From IMG/VR virus record IMGVR_UViG_3300022602_003849, positions 1 through 46,346 of that record: a DNA stretch of 46,346 bases; one strand, written 5' to 3'. Positions 38,043 through 46,219 of this stretch are shown here, one piece after another (the stretch's first letter is position 1; every line of letters starts with the position of its first letter). The notes below the pieces were generated by a model, which was not told the DNA's origin, made no database searches, and saw only the letters and a list, made by a program, of their open reading frames with translations. The position numbers and the translations under genes were made by a program. The stretch is from a virus.

Positions 38043-38788
38043 GAGCCGCGGTGCTACTGCGTGGCCACAGGCGCACCTGGGACCTCTGCCGCGATGCCAT
38101 GGTACGCACCATGGATCAGCTGTGCCTGACCACTCACTACTACATATGCCACTGGCGCAGCGGCAGCAACCCATGGCCCATGCGATCGCATGCGGGCATG
38201 CACATCAAGCATGCTGAGCTGACCGGTCCAGAGCACTGGGACCTCGAGGATTCCATGAACTGCTTCACGGCCCCCAGCTGGCAGGCACAGCGCTGCTATC
38301 GTGCCATGATGGCCACTGGCATCAGCTACGACTTGGTCATGGACACCAGATCAGACATATGGCTGGAGCCAGCAGCAGCCCAGCCTCAGCTGCCTCAGCC
38401 GGGCGAGATACACAGCACCAGACTGCTGGACCCATGGCACGACAGCAGCATGCCGGGCATGGAGGACCACCTGTTCGTGGCAGATCCTCAGACCATGGGC
38501 CTGTGGTGCCAGAGGCACCTGCATCCCCGCTATGACATCAGGTACAACCACTGCATACTCTGTAACCACTGCAGCGAGCAGGGCTTGGTGCCTCGCCAGA
38601 TAGACTGGCTGGTTTCGCGCTTCGTGCGCCCCAATGCCGCTGCCCATCAGCCGCTGGATGCCCAGCAGGTCCACCTCGCACACATGGACTGGAACCGCAT
38701 GACACGCGAGCTGCGCCTGGCGCACTGCGCAGCCGCAGGCATAGACCACACAGAGTATGACGCTCCCTATCATCTTGGCACCGCGTGA
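38039..38788 (+). CDS. Glycosyltransferase-like protein
   Basis: A 249-residue protein. It has the same signature as the gene at 12462-13160: an N-terminal AVLLRGHRRTW and a later YDLVMDTRSDIWL. The acidic TRSD may bind metal and nucleotide sugar, as in GT-A enzymes; this is a motif-level guess. The start overlaps the SGNH gene (ATGA); an in-frame ATG at 38024 is less likely. It is GC-rich and Cys/His/Trp-rich (HCILCNHCSEQG). It is followed by a deletion scar rather than an intact gene. Confidence 0.6.
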   Translation: MRAAVLLRGHRRTWDLCRDAMVRTMDQLCLTTHYYICHWRSGSNPWPMRSHAGMHIKHAELTGPEHWDLEDSMNCFTAPSWQAQRCYRAMMATGISYDLVMDTRSDIWLEPAAAQPQLPQPGEIHSTRLLDPWHDSSMPGMEDHLFVADPQTMGLWCQRHLHPRYDIRYNHCILCNHCSEQGLVPRQIDWLVSRFVRPNAAAHQPLDAQQVHLAHMDWNRMTRELRLAHCAAAGIDHTEYDAPYHLGTA

Positions 38789-38844
38789 CATTTGCTGAAT
38801 CGCCACAGAGAGCCGCATAATTACACCATACACGGAGGACGGGC

Positions 38845-38946
38845 ATGCGAGTTGGTATGATAGGACTGGGCAAGCTGGGCTTGCCAGCAGCAGAGGCCAT
38901 GGCAGCAGTGCATGATGTCATGGGCCTGTGGTCGCCCGACCTGTGA
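38845..38946 (+). pseudogene. Truncated nucleotide-sugar dehydrogenase, N-terminal fragment
   Basis: After a good GGAGG ribosome-binding site an ATG opens a 33-residue frame: MRVGMIGLGKLGLPAAEAMA followed by AVHDVMG. It matches the first 27 residues of the intact enzyme at 40403 (VIGLGKLGLPVAEAMARSHDVMG), including the GLGKLGLP nucleotide-binding loop. After that the frame changes to LWSPDL and stops. It is a remnant of a second dehydrogenase gene. The NAD-binding loop alone cannot be active. Confidence 0.85.
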
Positions 38947-38951
38947 GAGTG

Positions 38952-39065
38952 ATGTTTGCAGCAGACAACTATTACAGCAACAGCAGTGATTGGGCTAGGC
39001 AAATAGTCTGGTACGGTAGAAAACAAGCATTACACAAGAGGAGGATAGACTATGTGGTTGATTAG
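38952..39065 (+). pseudogene. Truncated B12-type radical SAM gene, C-terminal fragment
   Basis: The 37-residue frame contains DNYYSNSSDWARQIVWYGRK and ALHKRR, matching the last ~33 residues of the gene at 35217 (SDNYYTCPQTWARQIVWYGR and VLHKRR). The rest of the gene, some 600 codons, is absent. It begins 5 nt after the dehydrogenase fragment stop. Together the two fragments form a deletion scar of a dehydrogenase-radical-SAM pair. The next small gene starts inside its end, exactly as in the intact copy. Confidence 0.85.
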
Positions 39066-39162
39066 TTGGTTACTTACACCTTGGCGCCGTTACAAGCAGC
39101 ATCGGGCTTTCAAGAAACGCATGGCAGAACTGCGCCGCCGCGATCCATTCATCTACAAGTGA
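39052..39162 (+). CDS. 36-residue small protein, copy 2
   Basis: The product begins MWLISWLLTPWRRYKQHRAF and ends ELRRRDPFIYK. It has the same length and layout as copy 1 at 37123: hydrophobic start, basic helix and RDPFIY end. Despite the loss of the gene in front of it, this copy has no stop or frameshift, so it is probably still under selection. GAGGA just upstream could serve as its ribosome-binding site. It lies 4 nt before the glycosyltransferase-like gene. Confidence 0.72.
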   Translation: MWLISWLLTPWRRYKQHRAFKKRMAELRRRDPFIYK

Positions 39163-39166
39163 TCGC

Positions 39167-40378
39167 ATGCCATCGTTGATTCGGGCTCGTCCGCCTAGCA
39201 TAGTCTATGAAGACCTTGACAATCGTCGCAATCTGCTAGCCTGTAACCAGTGGGCCACTGAAGGCATTAGGCCCTTGCATGATTCTTGGGTGCATGCACA
39301 GCTTACCACAGCTTGGCCCGCTTACAGCGTGGCCAATCGGCCAAGGCACTATGTGTTTCCCATTGGCTGTTTCAACAATCCCCAGATGTGGGCTAAGGAA
39401 CCTTTTGCCTACGTACCAGAATCCGTTATGCGTGATGCGCAGCATGGTCGAGTGCTGTTGATATTTGACCAGAGCCAAGAAGGCAACGCAGATCCTGACC
39501 TCTGGTCGTGGTTCTATGCCACTGCGCACAGGTGGCAGATCAATCCTTCACAGATCATCTACATGACCAGTGATCATTTAGCCGAAAAATCACATATTTC
39601 TTGGTGTGATTTCAACGCAGTAAATCTACAGGTTACTGTGATTAGCACCCTGTTTAATCTACACGCCATCACTGACATGCTGCGCAAGCGAGGCGTTGAG
39701 CCCGTGCACTACGATCAATGGCTGCAGGCCAAGCATAGTGGCACCAGCCTGTACAACTGCCTCAACAGGGTCACACATGCCCATCGCCGTTGGCTGTTCC
39801 TCAAGCTGTTTGAGCAGGGTTTGGTGCCGCAGGGGTTGATCAGCATGGACAGCTTCACTGACGTGCCTGCGCTGCCAGATGGCACGCTGTTGGACGATAG
39901 CCTAGTGCGCCGCGTGCAGGGTCTGCTGCCCATGGTAGTAGACAAGGCTGATTTCACAGAGAACCACTTCAACGATCTCAATCCAGACATCTATCTGCGC
40001 AGCTGGGTCACAGTGGTCACTGAAACCTACGTTGATGATGCGCAGCTGCTGATAGGCGAGAAGGTGTTCAAGCCCATGCTGTGTTCTAGCCCCTTCATGA
40101 TACTGGGCAATCCTGGCACGCTTGCACGCTTGCGCGAGCTGGGCTTTGAAACCTTTGGCATGCTCTGGGACGAAAGCTATGATCAGTTGCATACCACTGC
40201 TAGGATGGATGCTATGGTTGCACAGCTGCAGCAGCTGAACCAGATCACAGATCTGGCACAGCACTTCAGGCGAGCAGAATCTGCGCTGCGACACAATCAT
40301 GCGCTGGCCTGGCAGCTGTGGACTGGCAGCAGAGATTATCAGAGGTTACTTGCTATTTGGCGCGATTTGGCAGCATAA
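39167..40378 (+). CDS. Glycosyltransferase-like protein, paralogue 3 of 4
   Basis: A 403-residue protein with the family signatures: RHYVFPIGCFNNPQMW near residue 60, NCLNRVTHAHRRWLFLKLFE, VVTETYVDDAQLLIGEKVFKPM, SPFMILGNPGTLARLRELGF and MLWDESYDQ. It belongs with the genes at 32698, 33948 and 43509. Function is inferred as GT-B/GT10-like sugar transfer. It follows the small ORF copy 2 by 4 nt and precedes the intact dehydrogenase by 24 nt. Confidence 0.62.
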   Translation: MPSLIRARPPSIVYEDLDNRRNLLACNQWATEGIRPLHDSWVHAQLTTAWPAYSVANRPRHYVFPIGCFNNPQMWAKEPFAYVPESVMRDAQHGRVLLIFDQSQEGNADPDLWSWFYATAHRWQINPSQIIYMTSDHLAEKSHISWCDFNAVNLQVTVISTLFNLHAITDMLRKRGVEPVHYDQWLQAKHSGTSLYNCLNRVTHAHRRWLFLKLFEQGLVPQGLISMDSFTDVPALPDGTLLDDSLVRRVQGLLPMVVDKADFTENHFNDLNPDIYLRSWVTVVTETYVDDAQLLIGEKVFKPMLCSSPFMILGNPGTLARLRELGFETFGMLWDESYDQLHTTARMDAMVAQLQQLNQITDLAQHFRRAESALRHNHALAWQLWTGSRDYQRLLAIWRDLAA

Positions 40379-40402
40379 AGTAAGATGTAAAAGGATGATG
40401 CA

Positions 40403-41569
40403 ATGAAAGCAAGCGTTATAGGTTTAGGCAAGCTGGGCTTGCCAGTAGCAGAAGCAATGGCTAGATCACACGATGTCATGGGCATAGATGTCAAGCCAGT
40501 CAGCACACAGTTGGTCAGGCAGGGCAACATGGAGCAGATAGTTGTCCACGGTGACATCATATTCATTGCTGTGCAGACACCACATGATCCAGCTTACGAC
40601 GGCAGCGCGCCAACCAGCCATTTGCCTAACAAGGATTTTGATTACAGCACGGTGATCTCTGTGTTGGATCAATTGGACAAGCTGGACATTGACGGCAAGA
40701 CCGTGGTTCTGATCAGCACTGTGCTGCCAGGTACCACTCGCAGGCAGCTAGCCAAGCATCTAACCAAGGCCAATCTCGTGTACAATCCCTATCTCATCGC
40801 CATGGGCACGGTGGCCTACGACATGGTCAATCCCGAGATGATCATGATAGGCACGGCCACTGGCCGCGATGACATGATCGTGCAGCAGCTGATCAGCTTC
40901 TACAAGCCACTGATGCAGAACAATCCCCGCACGGTGGTTGGCACCTGGGAAGAGATGGAAAGCACCAAGATATTCTACAACACCTTCATATCGGCCAAGC
41001 TCAGCCTGGTTAACATGATACAGGATGTAGCCGAGCGCATAGGCAACATGGACGTTGACGTGGTTGCCAAGGCACTAGCCGACAGCACCTATCGCATCAC
41101 TGGTCCTGCTTACATGAAACCCGGCATGGGCGACGGTGGACCCTGCCATCCGAGAGACAACATCGCGCTGCGCTACATGGCAGAGAAGCTGAAACTAGGC
41201 TACGACCTCTTTGACAGCATCATGCGTGCTCGCGAGGTGCAGGCAGAGAACATCGCACGCGAGCTGGTCAGCCACCGGCTGCCAGTGGTGATACTGGGCA
41301 AGAGCTTCAAGCCAGGCGTGCCCTACACTGACGGCAGCTACGGCATGTTGGTAGGACACTATTGCCAGTCTCTGGGAGCTGATGTATCCTACGATTCTGT
41401 GTCATCCGAACCTGCAGCCTATCTACTAGGACATCAGGGCTATTACACCCAGCAGCTAGATGAGATGGCACAGGGCAGCGTGGTGGTGGATCCGTGGCGT
41501 AGCAGCAAGGTCCCAGATGGTATCATCTACATACCCTATGGTAATACCAGAGAAATTCCAAGCGTATGA
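40403..41569 (+). CDS. UDP-glucose/GDP-mannose-type dehydrogenase
   Basis: A 388-residue nucleotide-sugar dehydrogenase. The N-terminal Rossmann motif is GLGKLGLPVAE (7-17), followed by FIAVQTP and LISTVLPGTT, an active-site helix with FYNTFISAKLSLVN, and the catalytic Cys248 in GGPCHPRDN (usual motif GG-S-C-F-P-K-D). The C-terminal domain carries ILGKSFKPGVPYTDGS for the nucleotide sugar. It oxidises a nucleotide hexose to the uronic acid with two NAD+. AAAGGATGATGCA precedes the ATG. Its stop overlaps the radical-SAM start (ATGA). A truncated second copy lies at 38845. Confidence 0.88.
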   Translation: MKASVIGLGKLGLPVAEAMARSHDVMGIDVKPVSTQLVRQGNMEQIVVHGDIIFIAVQTPHDPAYDGSAPTSHLPNKDFDYSTVISVLDQLDKLDIDGKTVVLISTVLPGTTRRQLAKHLTKANLVYNPYLIAMGTVAYDMVNPEMIMIGTATGRDDMIVQQLISFYKPLMQNNPRTVVGTWEEMESTKIFYNTFISAKLSLVNMIQDVAERIGNMDVDVVAKALADSTYRITGPAYMKPGMGDGGPCHPRDNIALRYMAEKLKLGYDLFDSIMRAREVQAENIARELVSHRLPVVILGKSFKPGVPYTDGSYGMLVGHYCQSLGADVSYDSVSSEPAAYLLGHQGYYTQQLDEMAQGSVVVDPWRSSKVPDGIIYIPYGNTREIPSV

Positions 41570-43527
41570 CCAAACGTCTCAACCTTGTGCAGCCAAATTT
41601 CGCACAAGGGCCACGGGAGCTCAATGCCTATTATCTACCCTACAGTGCAGGGGTGCTGTGGAGCTATGCCAAGAGCATTCCAACTATCGCTGATACCTGG
41701 GAACTGGACAGGCTGGCTTGGCGTAGAGATCCAATTGATCGTGTGTACAAGCAGTTAGCAGAATGTGACGTCATTGGTTTCAGTACCTATGTCTGGAACA
41801 AGAATTATAATTACGAATTAGCCAGGCGTATCAAGGATTACAATCCCAGCTGCACCATAGTGTTCGGTGGTCCAGAACCTCCAGTTGATCGCGAAGATAT
41901 ATTCCAGCTGCATCCCTATATCGATGTTGTGGTCAAACACGAAGGCGAGAAGGCCTTTGCTGATATCCTGGAGCATGGAGTAGGCCCATGGGTCAGAGGC
42001 ATAATCGAAAACGATGGCGGTTGGCCGCAGTCCTGGGGAGAACCGCAGCGCATAAAACAGCTGGATCACATACCAAGCCCCTACACAACAGGCGTCTTTG
42101 ATAGGATAATGGCTGACAATCCTGAAATCATATGGAATGCCACGCTGGAGACCAACAGAGGATGTCCTTATCAATGCACGTTCTGCGATTGGGGTAGCTT
42201 AACCTACAACAAGATCAAGAAGTTTGATCTACAGCGCGTGTTCAATGACATAGAATGGATAGGCGAGAATGAGTGCGATTGGATGAGCATAACTGATGCC
42301 AACTTTGGCATGTTTGTAGCTCGCGATGATCTCATAGCCGAAAAGGTCATAGACACGCAGGATCGATTGGGCTATCCTCGTCGCATGGGATTGAGCTGGG
42401 CCAAGAATCAAAAGTCAGAAGTGGTCAAGCTGGCAAAGAAACTAACCACCAGGGGTTTTAACAACGGGCTCACGCTCAGCGTGCAGAGCTTAGACGATCA
42501 TGTGCTGACCGAGATCAAGAGACAGAACCTGGAGATCAATAAGCTTAACGAAGTGTTTGATCTGTGCCAGCGAGAAGGCGTGACCGTGAACACTGAGCTA
42601 ATACTTGGGTTGCCAGGTGAGACTGTCAACAGCTGGCGGCGTAATGTCTGGGGTTTGTTGGAAATAAACCAACACAGCGGCATAGAGTTCTTCCAGGCAC
42701 AGCTTTTGGAAAACGCAGAGATGAATCTCACGCAGCGTGAGGTACATGCTATTACCAGCATCGCAGTGTGCGATTACCTCAGCGGGAACGACGACGGTGA
42801 TGGTATAGCAGAATCTGTTGAAGTGGTTACCAGCACCCGGGATCTATCACTAGAAGACATGCTGGCCTGCCAGGAATTTAGTTGGTTCATCAACACCTGG
42901 CACATCAATGGCATCAGCCAATGGTACAGCAGATTCCTCAACAGATCGCTGGGCATCAGCTACGAGGAATTCTACACGGGTTTCCAAGCCTGGCTGCAAG
43001 ACCACGCTGATTGGTGGCGCAGTGAACGGCAATTGGTCATGGATGCCTATCGCAGTTGGATGACCACTGGCAGCATCAGCGTTGATCCCGTGGCAGGTGT
43101 GAAGATACACGGCTGGAACCTCATCCATCTCAGCAATCTACGCATGCATGCCCACAACAGCTACCAACAGTATCTTTCAGCCGTGGAGATCTACGCAGAG
43201 TCCGCCTATGGGCACCTGTTGGAATCCGCAGTGCCCGCAGATTCAATGATCAGGCCTCTGTTGGATATGAGAAAGCTTACCAATGCCTATGTGGTACGGT
43301 ATACCAGCATCACACAGTACCCCATGCAGGTACACACAGATAGCAACATCTTGGATTTCATCATATCCGAAAGAGACTTGATCTACAAGCAGGATCCCTA
43401 TCAATTGGATTTCCCAGAAGACAAGCGCATGAGCCTCACTGTTTTCATGCAGAACATCTATTATGCACGACGCCGTAATTTCGGCAAGGCACAGATGTTA
43501 CTGGGCCATCAGAGATCAGAAAAATAA
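41566..43527 (+). CDS. B12-binding-type radical SAM enzyme, second copy
   Basis: A 653-residue paralogue of the gene at 35217. The cluster motif CPYQCTFC gives Cys200, 204 and 207, at exactly the same positions. The N-terminal B12-type domain has VFGGPEPPVD and VKHEGEKAF and again lacks DxHxxG; LILGLPGETV lies near residue 347. Its C terminus (NIYYARRRNFGKAQML) is similar in kind to, but clearly diverged from, that of the first copy. It is coupled to the dehydrogenase (ATGA), suggesting that the nucleotide uronic acid or a derived glycan is its substrate (inference). The end overlaps the convergent gene by 19 nt. Confidence 0.86.
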   Translation: MTKRLNLVQPNFAQGPRELNAYYLPYSAGVLWSYAKSIPTIADTWELDRLAWRRDPIDRVYKQLAECDVIGFSTYVWNKNYNYELARRIKDYNPSCTIVFGGPEPPVDREDIFQLHPYIDVVVKHEGEKAFADILEHGVGPWVRGIIENDGGWPQSWGEPQRIKQLDHIPSPYTTGVFDRIMADNPEIIWNATLETNRGCPYQCTFCDWGSLTYNKIKKFDLQRVFNDIEWIGENECDWMSITDANFGMFVARDDLIAEKVIDTQDRLGYPRRMGLSWAKNQKSEVVKLAKKLTTRGFNNGLTLSVQSLDDHVLTEIKRQNLEINKLNEVFDLCQREGVTVNTELILGLPGETVNSWRRNVWGLLEINQHSGIEFFQAQLLENAEMNLTQREVHAITSIAVCDYLSGNDDGDGIAESVEVVTSTRDLSLEDMLACQEFSWFINTWHINGISQWYSRFLNRSLGISYEEFYTGFQAWLQDHADWWRSERQLVMDAYRSWMTTGSISVDPVAGVKIHGWNLIHLSNLRMHAHNSYQQYLSAVEIYAESAYGHLLESAVPADSMIRPLLDMRKLTNAYVVRYTSITQYPMQVHTDSNILDFIISERDLIYKQDPYQLDFPEDKRMSLTVFMQNIYYARRRNFGKAQMLLGHQRSEK

Positions 43528-44711
43528 CGGCCGATATCAGGGCTATGATTGGTTCGTTCATGTGCTGAATTCAGTACTGCGAGGTTATGTCGGCATATAT
43601 CGCGGCTTTCGTCAATGAATCTAGAGAATCTATCTGAGGACCAAGCAGCTATGTCTGCGATCAGATCAACCACTGCTGATAAGCGTTGCTGGTGATCGAG
43701 GATGCTGTCGTAGCTTTCATCCCACCAATCACTGAACGTCTTATAACCATCTCGTTTCAGTGCGGCAAGGCACCCAGCTGTTCCGACTATGATGAAAGCT
43801 TGCGCGTAACGCATGGGATGGTAGGTCTTTTCACTGATGAACACTCTATTAGCATGGAACAGCGTTTCGGTGACCACACTTATACCAGTTTGTAGATATA
43901 ATTGGTCAATTGAACTACCAAAATGATTGGCAATGAGATTGGATTCTTGGTCATCTGTATCTAATATCATTGGTAGGCTGTTATACAGTTGATCAATGCC
44001 ATTGATAATCATCTGGCTGTCTGGTAGCTCGGCACACTGTTCCCTGACTATTGAAGCTGCGTTGCTTCCTTCGCAATCCCTGGCAAAGCTTAGATAGAAA
44101 TCTTCCAGCAGCCCTGCCTTGTTAAGCATCACTAACAGCTGGAAACGATGTGCTCTAAAGCGGCGATTGAAGCATAGGAAACGCCTACGCACTTGCCTTG
44201 CAATAGTGATTGGTTGTTGCTGTTGCCAGCTACAGCTGATGCTTTCAAATGCCCTGACGTGCAGAGGCAAGAATGGCAATCCCGCATCTCGCATATCATC
44301 CTTTATATCGTGTGAACCTCCTGCAAATATTACTCGATCAGCAGGTATGCCGTAGCTTTGCATATAATCTGTGAACCTGTGATTAGGATAGGGTATGAAA
44401 CCCTCGAGGCTAAGGTTAATCAGCAAGAAACCTCTAGCCTGCAGCAGGCCATCCATCAGCAGAGGGTTTCGAACGAACGGATCTAGTATCTGCCATCCTG
44501 GCATGAAATCTCTGTCTGTATAAAAATAGTTCAGCTCATATAGCCATCTATCACGGACTGTTAGCTCTGCTATTGTTTTCCTAGCCAAGCGTTGGTCTAA
44601 ACCAAGATGCAGCTCCAATTGACTGTAATCTTCTTGACCAGTTGGATACCAGTTTACAGCAGGTTTATCATTGTAAATCAGAGAATGATATGGCAGATAG
44701 ATCTTTTCCAT
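43509..44711 (-). CDS. Glycosyltransferase-like protein, paralogue 4 of 4
   Basis: A 400-residue protein and the most diverged paralogue. It keeps CFNRRFRAHRFQLLVMLNKA, SVVTETLFHANRVFISEKTYHPM, AFIIVGTAGCLAALKRDGY and DWWDESYDS. The frame is open to 44876, but that part overlaps the start of the carbamoyltransferase gene; the ATG at 44711 (MEKIYLPYHSLIY) is the sensible start. It is the only island gene on the minus strand and more AT-rich than its neighbours, which suggests separate insertion. Activity is inferred as for the other three. Confidence 0.62.
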   Translation of the reverse strand: MEKIYLPYHSLIYNDKPAVNWYPTGQEDYSQLELHLGLDQRLARKTIAELTVRDRWLYELNYFYTDRDFMPGWQILDPFVRNPLLMDGLLQARGFLLINLSLEGFIPYPNHRFTDYMQSYGIPADRVIFAGGSHDIKDDMRDAGLPFLPLHVRAFESISCSWQQQQPITIARQVRRRFLCFNRRFRAHRFQLLVMLNKAGLLEDFYLSFARDCEGSNAASIVREQCAELPDSQMIINGIDQLYNSLPMILDTDDQESNLIANHFGSSIDQLYLQTGISVVTETLFHANRVFISEKTYHPMRYAQAFIIVGTAGCLAALKRDGYKTFSDWWDESYDSILDHQQRLSAVVDLIADIAAWSSDRFSRFIDESRDICRHNLAVLNSAHERTNHSPDIGRYFSDL

Positions 44712-44716
44712 TAGGA

Positions 44717-44726
44717 TACTTATAAT
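44717..44726. promoter_or_regulatory. Divergent promoter-like element
   Basis: The 32-bp gap between divergent starts holds TATAAT on the plus strand (44721-44726, 17 nt before the carbamoyltransferase ATG, followed by GAGGTGG). On the minus strand it reads TATAAGTA, one mismatch from TATAAATA, ending 5 nt before the ATG at 44711. One short sequence may thus serve both genes. Confidence 0.4.
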
Positions 44727-44743
44727 TGTAAAAGAGGTGGTAC

Positions 44744-46219
44744 ATGATAACTTGGGGCATATCAGCAGGTGGTCACGACGCAGCGATCTCAGTGCTGCGA
44801 GACGGTGAGATAGTGCTTGCTGCCCACAGCGAGCGCTACAGCAGGCGCAAGAACGATCCCCAGCTGTGCTGGCCACTGATCCGAGAAGCGTTCATGCACG
44901 GTGAACCCAACACCATCATATGGCACGAACGACCTTGGCTGCTGAAGACTCGCGCTGCCTATGCAGGACAGTGGGATGAGGTGTGGGGTCCCAGTGTAAA
45001 GGATCATCTCAAGGGCAAATTTCTAGACAAGGTTCCCCTGCGCACTGTGTTGCATCATCACAGCCATGCTGCAGGTGGTTATTATACCAGCGGGTTCAGG
45101 GATGCTGTGATCATCGTGGTAGATGCCATAGGCGAGTGGGACACTCTCAGCATCTGGGAAGGTCGTGACCACGAAGTCTACAAGCGTGCCAGCATCAGCT
45201 ATCCCAACAGCCTTGGCCTGTTCTACACAGCCATGACACAGCGCTGTGGTTTCAAACCCAACGAAGAAGAATACATCATGATGGGCCTGGCAGCACTGGG
45301 AGATCCGCTGCGTCTGGCGCAGCAGATGCGCGATGACCTCATCGAAGTCACAGACAGTTGGCCTTTCTTCAAGCTGCGGCACAACCTGCACAGAGGCTGT
45401 CAATGGTGGCTGCCTGAAGAGACCAATGCAGCAGACATCGCTGCTGCAGCACAGCAGATATTCACCACTATCATGGTCAGCATCTGTGCCTATGCTCGCG
45501 ACCTCGTGGGCAGCAACAATCTGGTGCTCAGCGGCGGCTGTGCGCTGAACTGCGTGACCAACAGCATGCTGGTCTACAGCAATATCTGGGACCGCGTGTG
45601 GATCATGCCCAATCCCGGCGATGCCGGCAACAGCCTGGGTGCTGCATTAGCCTACCACGGGGAACATATCAAGTGGCAAGGACCCTATCTGGGCCACAAC
45701 ATCACGGGCGACTATCCTGTGCAGCGTGCGCTGTCAGTGCTGGGCCTGGGACAGCTGGTTGGCATAGCCAACGGTCGCGCAGAGTTCGGACCACGTGCGT
45801 TTGGTAACCGCAGCCTGCTGGGAGATCCCAGAGATCCAGACATCAAGCACAAGATGAATGTGGCCAAGAAGCGCGAGAGCTTCAGACCGTTCGCGCCAGT
45901 GATCATAGAAGAACTGGCAGGCAGCTACTTTGATGTTCTGGGACAGGATCACAGCTACATGCAGTACACCGTGCGCTGCAAGAGTCCTGATCTCTATCCT
46001 GGCATCGTGCATGTGGATGGTACCAGCAGGCTGCAGACAGTGAACCGGCATCAGCATCCAAAACTCTGGGAGCTGTTGGTGCGTTGGTACAACATGACTG
46101 AATGTCCCATGTTGGTCAATACCAGCTTGAATATCAAAGGTCAGCCCCTGGTTAACACAGAGGCTGACGCAGAAGCATTTACCAGTGAATACGGTATCCC
46201 GGTGTTCTGCCGAGATTAA
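44744..46219 (+). CDS. NodU/CmcH-family carbamoyltransferase
   Basis: A 491-residue O-carbamoyltransferase. The N-terminal ASKHA-type domain has GISAGGHDAAISVL (5-18), the metal-binding HHHSHAAGG (104-112), VVDAIGEWDT and LSGGCALNC near residue 265; the C-terminal domain has AEFGPRAFGNRSLLGDP, which binds carbamoyl-adenylate. All landmark motifs are present, so it is likely active. The family moves a carbamoyl group from carbamoyl phosphate with ATP to a hydroxyl of a sugar or other molecule. Relatives are common in T4-type marine phages. GAGGTGG precedes the ATG. Its stop overlaps the convergent gene (TTAA). The acceptor may be the product of the radical-SAM and sugar genes. Confidence 0.9.
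   Translation: MITWGISAGGHDAAISVLRDGEIVLAAHSERYSRRKNDPQLCWPLIREAFMHGEPNTIIWHERPWLLKTRAAYAGQWDEVWGPSVKDHLKGKFLDKVPLRTVLHHHSHAAGGYYTSGFRDAVIIVVDAIGEWDTLSIWEGRDHEVYKRASISYPNSLGLFYTAMTQRCGFKPNEEEYIMMGLAALGDPLRLAQQMRDDLIEVTDSWPFFKLRHNLHRGCQWWLPEETNAADIAAAAQQIFTTIMVSICAYARDLVGSNNLVLSGGCALNCVTNSMLVYSNIWDRVWIMPNPGDAGNSLGAALAYHGEHIKWQGPYLGHNITGDYPVQRALSVLGLGQLVGIANGRAEFGPRAFGNRSLLGDPRDPDIKHKMNVAKKRESFRPFAPVIIEELAGSYFDVLGQDHSYMQYTVRCKSPDLYPGIVHVDGTSRLQTVNRHQHPKLWELLVRWYNMTECPMLVNTSLNIKGQPLVNTEADAEAFTSEYGIPVFCRD

Noticed and set aside
38351-39026. Minus-strand ORFs across the GT-like gene and the scar
   Set aside because: They are antisense shadows in a GC-rich stretch.
44712-44876. N-terminal extension of the minus-strand glycosyltransferase-like gene
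   Set aside because: It would overlap the start and ribosome-binding site of the carbamoyltransferase and has a Cys/Arg-rich, unconvincing sequence.
26726-46219. Reading the island as a RiPP (modified peptide) cluster
   Set aside because: Twitch/SPASM-type enzymes often act on peptides, but I see no precursor peptide with a leader and no protease-transporter; the two 36-residue ORFs are very basic and lack a core-like C terminus, so this remains only a weak alternative.
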